Counted from the stretch's first letter, positions 36,208 through 49,440 are shown. The stretch: 64,000 bases of DNA from Chrysopilus asiliformis (GCA_964034945.1 OZ035963.1:62345182-62409181), one strand, 5' to 3'. A program made the numbers and translations. Notes: generated by a model from the letters alone, not told the origin.

Positions 36208-36734
36208 CTTAAGCGTACTCTACACGTTACTGCATACTGTCAAGCATAGCTTTTTGACCGTGTATGGGGATGCTGTCAAGCAAAAATCCTGGTTCGACAG
36301 CATTCTGCCGACTATCAAAGTCGTTTTGATATTTTTTGCGTGGAGCTTACTTTTCCAAAAGTTTTTTTTATAGTTCCAGCCAGAGCTTAGGGGAAGACCC
36401 TTTAATGCCGAAGCACAGCTCAGGAAAGTTGATTCAAAACTACGATTTTTGTAAAACTCATTTACAAACATAACAAAAGCTATAATTGCCAATCTGGCAA
36501 TTATTGAAAATCCGTATGGTGATTTAAGTGGACGGCCACTTTGAAGTCAAATTTTCCAATAAGATTTTTTAAAACTTATTCCAATCGGAGTTTGATGTAT
36601 GGGAGTTTTATGTAGAATCATGTCCTAAAAAACTTTTGTTCTTGCACTTTTTTTGATAAGATGCACCGTTGTTGAGTACCCCCCCTAATGGTGCATTTTT
36701 GCCCATTAACGAACTTAGCCTTGCATTTTACGAA

Positions 36735-36846
36735 AAACGGATCTGCGCAAAATTTCAAGTCTGTAGCTCAATCCGTGCGCCCGCAATCCGCGCCACAGAC
36801 AGACAGACAGACAGACAGACGGACGGACGGACGGACGGACGGACAT
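36735..36846 (+). repeat. Retroelement-like tail plus (GACA)n(GGAC)n microsatellite
   Basis: CAAAATTTCAAGTCTGTAGC and TCAATCCGTGCGCCCGC precede GACA units (36796-36822) and then GGAC units (to 36843). AAATTTCAAGTC followed by a short-unit repeat parallels the tail of the 19168 repeat. Confidence 0.65.
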
Positions 36847-38170
36847 ACAAAAATTAATTATTTTTATCATTCTAAACACACTGGTGTAATTTTTTTTGTA
36901 TGTGATGACGGGATCTTGGCTTTACAAACGGTAAGGCAGAGTTAATATACCCTTTGGTTTCACCATACGGGTATAAAAATGTTCAAGTCGCTTGGTCAAC
37001 GCGTTCTCGAGTTATTTAAGATAGGTACAACGGGCAGACCGACGGACATCCTCATAAATTTGCCTAAAATGGATTTTGAAATCATAATTCTATCTGAAAC
37101 TGTTCTCGATTTGGTCTCCGTCATGAATACAATATATTCTCTCTATAGAAGAGGAAAGTAAGAATCACCTTTTATATGTAAGAAACGTAAAAAATAAAAA
37201 TCTGTTACAATTTTTAGAATGCTGAGTTTTACTCAGACATATTCTAAATTCCGTCTCGTCTACCACTTCTATCTCGTTTTCATTACGCCAAATTCATAAA
37301 TTATTCCAAAGCCCTTAAAAAAGTAAATTCCAACCAAAAATACATTCACTCACCTGCAAAGTTTTATTTTTAAAAAAATACAAAATCATTTCTAATACCA
37401 AATGGTTTTCGATTCTTCAATTCAAAGCAACAAAGTATTGTCTCGCGTCATCAATATACATAAATGGAAACCTTTTTGGTACAGATTTTCACATTTACTT
37501 TATTGATATTCACAAAAATGTTGACACAGTTTTTTTGTCATTATGATTCGATGTTAGAATGTCAAGCCATCTGTTTTATTTTTCGTTCTTTTTCTCAAAA
37601 TTAATGCGTTTTCCCTACAAGAAAAATATTCGATTTGATGGTGAGTGGTTTTTCAACATACTAAAAACGGATTGAAAGTATTGAGTCTAAAAAAAATAAC
37701 AAATTTGTAGACACAGGTAAACATTGTGCACACTCTATTGAAAAATATTCCGAAGACAAAAATTCATTCGAGTATAATGTCCTCGAATTCAATATATTTA
37801 TATTGAATTTTCCACTTCTTACGAAAATTGTTAAAAGATAACACGAGGCTCCCTCTTTTTTCCGACAGATGTACAAAAACAAGGGAAAAACAAATCAAAG
37901 CAAAATTCTTCATAAATATTTATTGGGGAAATTGCATTATTTTTAGGGATTTCTTGTGGTTGGGTACCAGTATTTTACACAAAAAACCGAAATGACTTAC
38001 TCCACTCCATTGAAATGAATTTTTCATTAAATTTCAGTACATTTTTGCATTTATTGTTTATGATAATTGCTAATGTATAGTAGAATATTTCAATGCACAC
38101 ATGTATTTTTTTACGATTTTGTTTAAAATTTAAGAAATTTGAAATTTTTTGATCAAGAGTGGTGCTTTAA

Positions 38171-38489
38171 CACGTTGGGTGCCAAAGCCTTTTCAGGATT
38201 TTGATCGCGCAGTGCCAACGTCTTTTCACGATTTTGGTCACCTGAGGCCAACTTTTTTTTGTTATTTTTTGTTTCTTTGTGCCTAAAAATCATTTTTGAC
38301 TACTCGCGACTTTATTATTGGTCCTAATTTTGCAGTTATAACGGTTTTTTTGTATCACACGTTTTCGTGCGACATGGCCTGGGAGAACATAAAACATCAT
38401 GTGGGGCCACGTCGCACGAAAATGTGCGACGCGGCCTCAGGGTAACATTTGGGTGTCGCACGAAAACGTGCGACATGGCAGCCAACGTG
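38171..38489. mobile_element. piggyBac-type MITE with TTAA target duplication
   Basis: Flanked by TTAA at 38167-38170 and 38490-38493. Ends are CACGTTGGGTGCCA and TGGCAGCCAACGTG. The interior carries three perfect or near-perfect small palindromes, each reading GTCGCACGAAAA.GTGCGAC or its partial form (about 38352, 38410 and 38456). The TTAA duplication is diagnostic of piggyBac-like insertion; there is no transposase frame. Confidence 0.85.
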
Positions 38490-39090
38490 TTAATTAAATT
38501 TTACACAATTTAACATTCCTAAAAAAAGGGAAGAACACAACGTTAGAAAAAAGTATCCAGAGAAAAAAAGGTTATTTCTTTACATCATCTCGATTAGACA
38601 TAAAATGCGATTTTTTTTTCATGAACTGCAATTGAAATGTCCGTGGAGATTTATGACGCAATTTATGTCTAATCGAGGCCTAAAAAAATACACAATTTTT
38701 AGTACTTGCAACTTGAAGTTTTTTTTAATCTCAATTTATTTTTATTCTTATGAAGGACTGTCGAATTGCAAAGTGAACTCAACTAAAGTTTGAGTTTTGG
38801 TATTCCCCCTTCAAATTTTCCAAAAATGTCACCTTGCTCTCGATGGCGCACTCGATAAATCATGGTGCAACAGTTTGTATGAAGAACGTTCTTGTAGATA
38901 GCTCTGCATGACTCCAGAACATTAAAAAATACGCCTATTATGCAAAACGGACTCTTTTCTAGAGGGAAAACGCTTCAGCATGCTGTCGACCACGAGTACC
39001 GCACCAGCATGCTAATTTTTACATGACAGCATCCCCATACACGGTCAAAAAGCTGTCACAGCATGCAGTCCCGTGTAGGGCACGCTTAAG

Positions 39091-40743
39091 AACTCAGTTT
39101 ATCAACGCTTGGGCTTGTGAACAACTTTGCAAGAATAGCTGCAGTTTATAAACAGTGTTATAGTTTATCAACAAAATGGAGAGTAAACAAAATGGGGACT
39201 AAACAAAATGGGGATTCTACTTTCTCTTGGCCAAAAAACTACGACCCAAATCAAGGCTTGAGAAGAAAAATAACAATCGGAAGACGGTTTTCATGCCTTT
39301 CAAATATATCTCTTGTGAATTTTTGCATTTTTTTGACCCCTTCTCCTTCCCGTTGGTCATCACATTTTCCGGGATTTTTTTGCACAGAATTTAGTATTGT
39401 CGTAACATTACCGAGGAAACCCCCCCCCCCCCCTTCACCTGCCTTTGGCTCGTCCCAAATATTTGGCGGAGAGCAACAAAAATATTTCGAAAATTTCGGA
39501 GCAAAATTTTCTTGTTATTTTCGCTTTATGTACACAAGCCAAATTTCCACTGAAATTCAAAATTTTCAAAACTTAGAAAAAATTTTACAAAAATTTTAAA
39601 AAACTTTTATAGTGTAATGTTCCTTTGACTCCTTAAGACAAAATACTTTTCCACCTTTAGAACAGAAATGATACCTGAAATACGAACAGTGACTCCTCAT
39701 ATAATATTGTTACTTGTTCCATTATAAAAAAGAATATATATTGTACAACATAAGGTACCGTGTATCCATTTGACCTTTTCCACTTTGATAACATAAAATG
39801 GGAGTATTATTGTTGTCGGATTAGACATAATGGTGGCCGACATTAACATTATAAACATAGATACGAGGGTGCCATGATCATCACAGATGCCCAAATTTTC
39901 TGCAGCTCAAAAGACGGGCCAAAAGTACTCCGAAATGGACAAATAGACAATCAAAGGGATATGCGTTATGTTACACTATTCGTTTTTTGCCGTATGTACC
40001 ACGATTATTTGGGCTCGAAAAAATTCACCACACTAAAATACGTTTAGATTACTTTTTTTATGTGTTATATGTTTCCTACTATCGTGGGAAAACTAGAGAA
40101 AAATAAACGAGGAAAAAAATTCTATCGAATGGAGTTCCCCTTTAAGCAAGCATTCTGCAATATTTCACTCAATTTCCCCCTGAAGTGAACTAATAGTGTA
40201 ACAAACACGTATCTTTATCTCTAATCGATTTTCGTTATCTACTCCAATATATTCTCACCCATCTTTCAGAATACAGCATCCAGCAGCAATTCAAGACGAA
40301 TCAATCCTTACCTATAGAGAAAAACAAATTGAATTCAACTGTTTTCCAACTTTTCTATCACCCTTTAATGAGCCACAATTCAGGATATCTTTTGGAAAAA
40401 TCTTGGAAACGAAGCAGTCCACATGTGATGGATACATCATTGTTCATTCTTCTTCCTAGAAAAACCCAAACAAAAACCGATTTTCATAGCCATAAAAAGA
40501 TTTACTACACAACTTCCAAAGGAGGTTTTGTCAGTTTTCCTCACATTCGAATCTGATTCTCGTCATTAATTTAACCAATTCAGCCTTTAGCACGCATACA
40601 AAACGCTTTATGGAAAGTTTTATCGGAACCAGAGAAGTCCGAATATAGATGTGTATGTCATGATGATATGTTATAATGATGATGATGACAATTTGAGCAA
40701 TAATGAAGTCATATTTGATGTGAGATAACGATTAATATTAGAT
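39091..40743. other. Intergenic sequence, nothing recognised
   Basis: Includes a 14-base C run at 39420-39433. The 160-codon frame at 39117-39599 crosses that C run and has no domain signature, so it is not called. Confidence 0.5.
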
Positions 40744-41190
40744 ACTAGCTTGCATACCCGTCGTTGCCGGGTTAAGTTTTTTCAAATTTTTTTTTATTTT
40801 TTTGATGGTCTATGTTGGAGTTAAACTTCAGGCCAATCGGCTCGTTAGTTTTCCCGCGAAAGAGTAACATAGAGGAAGAGCTAAGTTTCGAGATCATTTC
40901 CCCCCTCCCCTTTCTCGGGCTACTTTTTAATGGGTCTATGTTGGGGCTGGACCCCCGACGAACATCTATGCCAAATTTCAGGCCAATCAGTTCAGTAGTT
41001 TCCCAGCGAAAGAGTAACATAGCGCAAAAACTAAGTTTCGAAATCACTTTACCCCCTCCCCTTACTCCCCCCACTCCTCGCGCTACTTTTCCGTATGCCC
41101 ATGTTGGAACCAGAACTACCACAGACACTCATGCCAAATTTCAAGTCAATCGGTTCAGCCGTTTTTGCGTGAAAGAGGAAAAAAGGAAAT
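40744..41190 (+). mobile_element. RTE/SINE-like retroelement tail, second copy
   Basis: Same head (ACTAGCTTGCATACCCGTCG) and modules as 19168-19836, with one module fewer. It ends CAGCCGTTTTTGCGTGAAAG without the GACA tail or ATTAGTA end. Frames 40812-41207 (+) and 40772-41128 (-) are repeat-derived. Confidence 0.7.
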
Positions 41191-43139
41191 TTTTCCCCAA
41201 AATTTAACGGTCCATAATTTTGCTATTCAGAACGTTGCGGTCCAGAATTTCGTAGTACTTAGTCGGGCTTTGTTGTTAAACTTTTAAAAATCCATTTCAA
41301 ATTTTTGAACTAAAAGACTGTCGCATGCAGTTTGAAAATTTAAATATGCCCATCTGGAGCTTTTCCCAGTTAATTGATTCGGTTTTGAAAATATCGGGCA
41401 TTTTGTGATTTACAAAGAAAAGAAAACTGTGCGTTTTTCTTATAAAAATTCGATTTTTGAAACAAAGACCTTCGTCAGATGCGGTTTTGTCACTTAAAAA
41501 ATTTGTACAAACAGCAAAAACATGGAAAAACCTGAAATTTTCACTCTCTGAATATCCATCAACCGTAATTTAGTATGTTTTTAATACGCTAATTGGGATA
41601 TTTATTTATTTTGTACCACAAAGTGATAAAAACGTTATATCACTTCCAATGCGGTGGAAAACCGGACTAAAAACGAACCCACATTGCGCACAACCAGCGA
41701 AAAAATAACCGACAAAAAATATATCACAATAAATTTCTTTTACTATCGCAATTAAGCTTTACCGCCTCCACTTAATACTAGTAAACACACGAATACAGTT
41801 TAATATATTTGAAGAGGATTCTTTAACGCCTCTCCCTCCATCATCAGTTGAAGTCATTATGGTTGATATGATCCGCATTTCATAAACCGGGAAAAGGCAT
41901 TTATCCCGCGGGACCAATTTCACATGAGCTCCAATGTATTTATAAGTTATTATTCCATGCGAATTATCCGGAAAAGACGCCTGGTTAATACGAGTTTACG
42001 AAAAACGCATATTATAAAGATAAATGATCAATAAAACTCATCTAATTCAAATATTATAGTATATACTCATTTCTTGACTGAATATCCATGAATTTAACAC
42101 CTATTCAAAAGAAAACCACACACATAATGGGAAGGATTCAAAACGATTCTACTGGAAATGTACTCAAGGATTCCCCTAGAAATATTGTTGATGAGAAATA
42201 TTACACTTCTCTAGGTAGAGAGTAGGATATTTGAAAAGCAGATACAGTAAAAACGACCGACGACGACGGTTAAACAATTCTTAAAAGATGAAAATAACCG
42301 TCAAAGAATAAGATAATCGCATGATCCACTTTTTATTATGTCTATAAAGGGAATTATGTAGCAAGAGGACGATGAAGCCATGGAAAATAAAGCGAATAAT
42401 AATAAAAAAAAATGAATGAAGAAAAAAAACTAAACTTGAAACGTAAAAAGAAAAGGCAAGAATAAATAAACAAAATGAATTGAAGGAAATTACATGAAAA
42501 GCCGAATAGAGAGACTGATAAGATTGTCTAAAGAGACAACAAACATTCAATGGACCGAACCTTCTGTGTCGCTCGCGCTATCATCAAGAATAGAGTAGCC
42601 TAAATCCCAACCCCCAGTAAATAACTTCAGCACAGGATGAAAATTTCGTCCAGGTAACTGGGAATTTCCTTGAATCCGCTTTGATAGCTAAAGGTTAACT
42701 ACTATACTGACCACGTGTGTGCTTTGCTTGGCCGAAAAAAATGAATGTTGTTTTTATGGTGTAAATAAAAGGACAATATGACGGATGGATGGCCTCTGAA
42801 ATGATATTGAAACGGCTTTTGTATTCTTTTAACTTGTCATCAAAAGATTACCAGAAAAGCTAAAGCTTTTTTCTTCAGACAAAATTACTTTAATTGAGAT
42901 TAACAAAAGGTATCTGTTCGGTGGATTTATTTAATCTGAAAAGACTGACTTTAAAAGTTTTGACAAATATAAATAAAGGGAAAAAATTTTACAATAATAA
43001 TTAGAGGATACCATTTTCAGGATTTTTTTTTTGTTCCCGAGAAACGGGAAACATTTCCCAGGAAAAAATTGAAAAATTTCCCGGGAATTCCCTCCAGAAA
43101 CCCTCTGGTAGTATTAATAGGAAAAAAATAAAATACTCC
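41191..43139. other. Intergenic sequence, nothing recognised
   Basis: AT-rich unique sequence with short frames only. Confidence 0.5.
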
Positions 43140-43400
43140 AATTTTTGATTGCAACGGTTTATGAACATCTTTTGTGTCCGGAAAATCCGTTAGTTTATAA
43201 TGTTTTTCGGATCCAAAAAAAACTCTTCGGTTTATGAATTTCTGCTGAACTCAAAAAAAATCTCTATTTTGTGAACTTTTGTGCTCGAAAAATCCTTTGG
43301 TTTATGAACATTTTTCGAACCTAAAAAATGTTGCGGTTTATGATTTTTTTCTGAACTTGAACTATTTTTTCGATTTATGAACTTGTTTTTGGTTTATGAA
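43140..43400 (+). repeat. Diverged tandem array, GGTTTATGAAC-like units
   Basis: The word (G)GTTTATGAA(C)(A/T)T recurs about every 45-60 bases, with TTTTTCGAACC.AAAAA and TCGGATCCAAAAA between. At least six units can be recognised. Confidence 0.6.
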
Positions 43401-43627
43401 CGGTGTGAAATCCCATACAAAAATTTCCACACACGCGATAGAGGGGGAAGAGAGGTTGAAAAGGGTGAAAATTTGTGTGACGTTTTTTATGAACATCGCG
43501 CTATAGAAAATCTTCACTTTTCTCCCCTACAACTCACGGTAAAAAATCGTGGAGTACTTTACAATTCAAAAATTAAAAGTTTTTAAGTTCTTTGCGGTTT
43601 TCTTCGTATTCTAAAACTTTGACAAAA

Positions 43628-43980
43628 AGCTTAACCCGGCAACGACGGGTATGCAAGCTAGTACTAATATATAAAAATGAGTTGGTGTCTATCGGTCTGT
43701 CTGTTCCTCTTTCACGCAAAAACGGCTGAACCGATTAACTTGAAATTTGACATGATTGTCTGTGGTAGTTCTGGTTCCAACATAGGCATACGGAACAGTA
43801 GCGCGAGGAGTGGGGGGAGTAAGGGGAGGGGGTAAAGAGATTTCGAAACTTAGTTTTTGCGCTATGTTACCCTTTCGCGGGGAAACTACCGAGTCGATTG
43901 GCCTGAAGTTTAGCTCCAACATAGACCATAAAAAAATGAAAAAAAAATAACCCGGCAACGACGGGTATGCAAGCTAGTAC
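43628..43980 (-). mobile_element. RTE/SINE-like retroelement tails in tandem (inverted)
   Basis: A head-only fragment (43628-43664, TTAACCCGGCAACGACGGGT) is joined directly to the 3' end of a second, fuller minus-strand copy (43665-43980). That copy runs from TACTAATATATAAAAATGAG and GGCTGAACCGATTAA to CCCGGCAACGACGGGTATGC. The join CTAGTAC-TAATATATAAAA shows head-to-tail insertion. Confidence 0.7.
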
Positions 43981-45472
43981 GAGTATAATCCTTGCTTTAT
44001 TAAAACCAAAATAAATATAAAAAAAATTTCTACTCCATACTATTGACTTAAAAATTTGCATTGGATTACATCTAAGTCCAGTGTAATCCAATTTTGATCA
44101 AATATAGATCCAGATTTTTTACCGTGCAGGATTCATCGCTTACCAAATTAATTGAATTACTCAGCTTCAAGTTGAGAGATTTCTTGTTTGCGTTTTAACT
44201 ATATTTCTCTGCAATCAATGGCATCAATATCCCGTCTTCAATATTGACTACTCATTATTATCATAGCCCATCCATTGCCACGTCGAACTTCCGCTAAAGT
44301 ACCATCAAAAATTGATTTGCAATTCAAATTAAAGCTAAAGTCAAACATTTCGTCCAGACCTAATTAATACTTGTTCGTATATTGAATAGCTAGAAAACGT
44401 CGTGGGAAGTTTCTTGGAAAAGCCTCTCGAAGCTTTTGAGTGGGAAAACTATTTCAGTCGAAAAGTTTATTTATGCAGCGGATATAAAATGAGCGTCATT
44501 TCCGAATTTTATTCAACGTATTTTTCCTGAATATCTGAATTATTAAGCCCTTCAACGAAGTAGGATACGAATGTAATTCGCACGTATCAAAACAAATCAC
44601 ATATCATTTGCATTATGAGAGTTTTGAATGCACACGAGATGTAAAGCGTACACCGGAAAAAATTTGAATGTAATTTTGCTTGAAACAAAAGATAGTTTTT
44701 TGCTGTCAAATTTACTGAAAATACTCGTAGTTTAGGGGCGTTAATGCTATGGTGACCACATTTGTTTTGTGTGAATCCGGAACAGATAACCGATGGATTT
44801 TTTAATGTCTCGCAATTAATCAAAAAGTACGCACCAAGGCCAACACTAACAGCATTTAAAGCCAATGCTATATGGCGAGGAATTAAAAGCCAAAGAAAGA
44901 TGTCAACCGCCAACGAAGCAGTCAACATAAATACTACTTGCGAAGCGATGACCGCTGCAAAAACTATATCTTATGCACCATTCTTTTCTAAAACAAAAGT
45001 GAATGTTTGCATTTCTAAATGCGGTAGTAATAGCACCGCAGACGAAACTTTTAGAAAGAAATATCTAGGAATCGAAAATTTAATGATGAAATTCACCACA
45101 GGTGGTTAAACAAACAGCGCCGCAGGGGCTAACTCCTAATAATATCCGGTTAAAATTTAGTTTACGGGACTACGAGAAGCCCAAATCCCGGACTGTTCCT
45201 GCTAATCCAGGATGTAATGTTCAGCCTTCTTGAAGGTATTGTCCCACATAAATTCGAATGATCTGAAAATTGAGCTTCAAATGATAAATAAGAATTTTTT
45301 TTTGTCAGCGAAATTGCAGAAAAACATTGTTCTCGAATTTAAGGTCAAGTAGGCGAAAAATCTACTTTTGTCTGTCAAAATGCGTGCTCTTAAGTTTTAA
45401 GACCAAACTTTTTTTTTAATTTTTGGGCAAACAAACGCGTACGAAAATTAAATGTCTTTCTCAACTCGTGTA
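43981..45472. other. Intergenic sequence with one unusual open frame
   Basis: A 115-codon frame at 44762-45109 (+) and an overlapping 113-codon frame at 44587-44928 (-) are long for this AT-rich DNA, and local composition is more coding-like. I recognise no family in either. They could be a decayed gene or transposon fragment. Otherwise nothing. Confidence 0.4.
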
Positions 45473-45692
45473 CACTCAGAAAAATGTCCTGGTCAACTTT
45501 TTGTCAGGTTAACTCTGACCTTACAGAGGTGACTGTAAGCCAGCTAGCGGTCAGAGTTAACCTATCTAAGGTCAACTCGTGCAGCTCCCAATGCCCTACT
45601 TCACCTGCTGGTGGCTTAATTTCAGAATTTCTCCGACCACAGGTCAACTCAGTTTATGTAGGTCGTCGAGTTAGCCTCCATTTTTCTGAGTG
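45473..45692. mobile_element. MITE with CACTCAGAAAAATG terminal repeats (short copy)
   Basis: Same ends and TA duplications (45471-45472 and 45693-45694) as 18580-18851, about 95% alike by eye. About 52 bases between CAGTTTT and ATGTAGGTCG are missing here. Confidence 0.85.
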
Positions 45693-48343
45693 TAGTTTTC
45701 TGTAAACAAAGTTTGTTTTATTATTTATTTCGCGCCACTGCAGTACTCGAAAATATTTTCGGTACAACTTTTCGTTGCAAAGGAAATACAATGCGTTTTT
45801 CTCTGCCCGATTTATCGCACAGTTTTTATGTCAATTGTACTTTCTCTGTTTTACTGATATATCTATCTATTCTCGTCATTTTCACAATTTTCAGACTATT
45901 TAAATACTCGTATATGTGGCATAATACCTTAATGATCACATCACTCTAAGGTTTTAAGCCTTTAAAAGAACATTCGGAAGTCTATTCTATTTGACTCCGC
46001 ACTCAGAAAACATCAGCTAAAATTTCAGCTAAATCGGTCGAATGATTTTCAAGTTAGAGCTTTTGAACACGAGCCTTCATCTTTTTCTAATTTTCTTTAA
46101 AAAAGCATCATAATTTTTTATAGTGTAAACCCACTTTTAATTAAGTGCCTTACTATATACCAGTTAACGTTGTTTCCCCCACCATACCACCATCCCACCA
46201 CCCACTAAATCACAACATTCTGTTGAAGCTGAGAAAGGATAATCATCCTTGCAACATTGTTATCGCTTGGTCTTCAGTATTCACATATGTTTCTGCCAGG
46301 ATGTAAGTATGTTCCTTAACCCTCACTTCGCCCCTCACTTCGCCACTCACTTCGCCCCCCACCCCACCGTGCAACGAACCTCATCATGGTTGATGTTTTT
46401 TATGTTGACTCTTGTCAGAACTTCATGAAATATTTATTAAAGCTGCCATAAGTTAGCGGAAGTACGATGATGGCTGTGTCACTGCGAGGAGGAAAAAGGA
46501 TTCGTTCCGTTCTACACGTAATAGTGACAGGGATGAAAACAATATGGATTATTTCTTTGCTCTCTACCGACAACTATGTAACTTTGCACATTCCATACGA
46601 GTTCCTAATAAATGGATTCCGTTATGTAATCGCTATTTTTACAACTCGTCGCAACATATTGAACAATTTAAGCCAAAATGCTGAATTTCGCAGATAAAAT
46701 GTCTAGTCTGTGTGACCGTGCGAAATATAATTAAATTTTGAAATTAATTTTTTTTTGGATTTGATTATAATTTTTTAAATTGTGTAGGGATTTATTTCTA
46801 ATTTGCATTTATTTTAAGAAAATTCGGCTGCGGCGTATTGCTTTAAATAATTTTCAATAGTAGGATTTTTCTTTTGCAAAAGTTTGCCTGCGGCGCAGTT
46901 TTTCTTGTATTTAGAAAATATGCGTAACACGTTTTATAATCATAAACGAAAAACAAAAATTTAATCCAACTCTCTTTACTCTGGTCGGACTTTCAATTAA
47001 AACTATATATCTTAGTAAATAAATAACGGAGAATTTTAATGTTAGTCTACAAAAATGGGAGGTAAGGTAAGTTTTGATGGTTTTTTTTAAAACTGTTTTA
47101 CTCCAAAAAAAAGTGAAATTATAAAAATTTCAGTGGAAAAAACAGAAAGTAATTAAAATTCAGATTCCATTAAGTTTATCATATTTAGTTTTTGTTTTCA
47201 TTTTCAAAAAAATATATGTATATATTTATTGTATAATTAAAATTAGAATAAATTTTCAATAACAATAGGAAAAGTAATAAACGTAATTTTCATTTTACAT
47301 TCATTTCATTTAAAAAGTTTGTAGTCTGCTTGGTTTCAGTTTTTTTAGTGTTTATTTTGTATCTGCTTATTAACCATCTATAAAAATAATTTATTTCTTT
47401 CGAATTTGAGACTTTTTTTCATATTTTGCTTTTTTCTAATTATTTTTAGTTGCTTTATTTATATTTTTATTAACAGCGAAGAAACAATTTTTAAATTCTT
47501 AATGCTTGGTTTATTTTTTTTTTACATTAAACCGAAATTTAACAACTCTGCATATTTTTTCAATAATTTTTTTTTTGTTCACAACTCGAATTCCTTTTAT
47601 ATGCAATGATTTTGCTTATTATGAGATGCGGTTTTTTCTACTTACGAATATTAGCTTGATGTTTTTTAATGCAATGATGATAACATGTTGCCTCATTTTT
47701 TTTATATATCTTAATTAATTTGTAACAAATATATTTTTTAGTTGTTTAACAAACGAACGTGATTTATCTTTTATTTAATTTTACATTTAAATTAAATTAT
47801 TCACATGAATATTTTTATTTTATTTTGTTTTTCACGATGCAGGATTTTATTATCTCAATGTGATATTTGATTTTTCTATTTGTTGTATTTATTTATGTTT
47901 TATGAAATAGGTCAAGGCAATTATACATTTTTCAAATTTCAAATATTCAAAAATTTACACATTAAAATAATTTTTGTAAAATAGCACACGTAGAAAATAT
48001 CATTTGGCCACAAATGTTTAATTCAAAAATAGTTTTTGTTTTTTACCATATTTTTTTTTTTAAATAAATTTTGTTTCGTTATAAATATACAAATAGAAAA
48101 ATATAGTAAATTTCATATGATTTTAAAATGGCAAAAATGTTTCATTTAAGAGAATTTAGTTTGTTTGATTTTATTTTTGGATGTTTAAGCTATTATTATT
48201 TATGGAAGATTTTTTCACAGTTTGTAATAATGTTTTATTCGAATAATGGTAAAAAAGAATTTTATTGCTTAGCCGGTGCACAACCAAGTCATGAAAATCG
48301 AGTACAAAAGACAACAGTGTAACAGAAAATTTAATAACAATAT
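45693..48343. other. Intergenic sequence, strongly AT-rich
   Basis: Contains three tandem CCTCACTTCGCC-like units at about 46320-46360. The region 46740-48340 is extremely AT-rich. No gene supported. Confidence 0.5.
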
Positions 48344-48447
48344 TACTCCGATTCTGATAGATGTGTCGTTTTACGCGTTTTTGTTGGTAGAAAAGCACTA
48401 ACAACAACACGTAAAATGAAAACGACACGACTATCAGAATCGGGGTA
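48344..48447. mobile_element. MITE-like hairpin, ATTCTGATAG family, copy 1
   Basis: Ends CCGATTCTGATAGATGTGTC-GTTTT and AAAACGACACGACTATCAGA-ATCGGGG are inverse. The centre, GTTGGTAGAAAAGCACTAAC, occurs in the opposite orientation in the element at 58857-58983. Confidence 0.8.
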
Positions 48448-49179
48448 TATGCATAAATGTTTTATTCAATTTGATTTTCATTTTGAGTCCAAAATGGATT
48501 GTAAAAGCAATACTTAACTCTGAAATGTAATCAAATCTAAAAAAAAAAAACAATAAACGAAAAATAAAGAATTTTTTGAGTATTGTTATCCCAAAGCGAC
48601 TCCTGACAAAAGTCTTGTTGTTTAATTTTTTCAGATCAAACCCTATAGTGAAAATCAGCAAAAAAAAACAATAGCTTGTCCAAAAAAAAAACTTTGAAAG
48701 TTAATTTGATTAAAATAAAGAAAAATTTTTGTTCGTAACAACTTTTTTTTTAAAAAATTTGACCCGTTAAGGGTATCATTTATAATACTTAATGAAAATA
48801 CACTAATTTGATTGATTTCAGATGAATGATCACGGACCGACGACGGCTGTCACCGCAAGATTTTGTTTCAGTTTTAAGATTTTGTTACTTTTGCATTGAC
48901 TGTTATTGTACTGAGATTATATATATTTTTTAAAGCAATTTTCTGAATTTTTACACATTCATCTGTTAAAAAAATATTTTATTAAAATTTTTAGAAGTTT
49001 TTTGCCGCTTCGAGTAAAAATTTTTTTTTGCTCATATGCGATACAGATGGGAACAAAAATGTGAGCTAACATCAAAAGTTTTTTTAGACACAAATTAGCG
49101 AATTTCTGGCTAGATATATTTAAAAAAAAAAATTAGTTAAAATCCCTGAAGTCGTCGAAGGGATGGCAGACGGATACAG

Positions 49180-49313
49180 GTAAGGGTATGTTCATAAAAC
49201 ACGTCACATATTCAGAACGTATTTTTCCCTTACAAAAAATGGCGAAATATTGCGGCGTTGGGGGATAGGGAAAAACTAAAATTAACGTAACGTATTTTAT
49301 GGACGTCGCTCAT
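49180..49313. mobile_element. MITE-like element, CATAAAACACGTCAC ends
   Basis: The left end GTTCATAAAACACGTCACAT is an imperfect inverse of AACGTAACGTATTTTATGGA at the right. Related to 15518-15676. Confidence 0.6.
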
Positions 49314-49440
49314 TCTAGTGAACTGAAACTTTCTTAGTGGGTGATACGAAGCCGAAGAAAAAGTTAGATACGAAGCCGCAGAAAAAGTAAAACTCGACGC
49401 CGAAACGCACACAACTGCAAAACCGAAAACTTATTTTTAA

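Larger units (their letters stand above)
36208..39090. repeat. 2.9-kb interval bounded by ~100-bp inverted repeats
   Basis: The left arm starts CTTAAGCGTACTCTACACG (36208) and continues AGCTTTTTGACCGTGTATGG and GGATGCTGTCA. The right arm is the inverse, ending TGTAGGGCACGCTTAAG at 39090. Arms are diverged but collinear over about 100 bases. The interior has no transposase frame. It may be one large non-autonomous element, or two independent inverted copies of a small one. Confidence 0.55.

Noticed and set aside
39117..39599. 160-codon frame as a possible gene
   Set aside because: Crosses a poly-C run and low-complexity sequence; no motif, no splice context.
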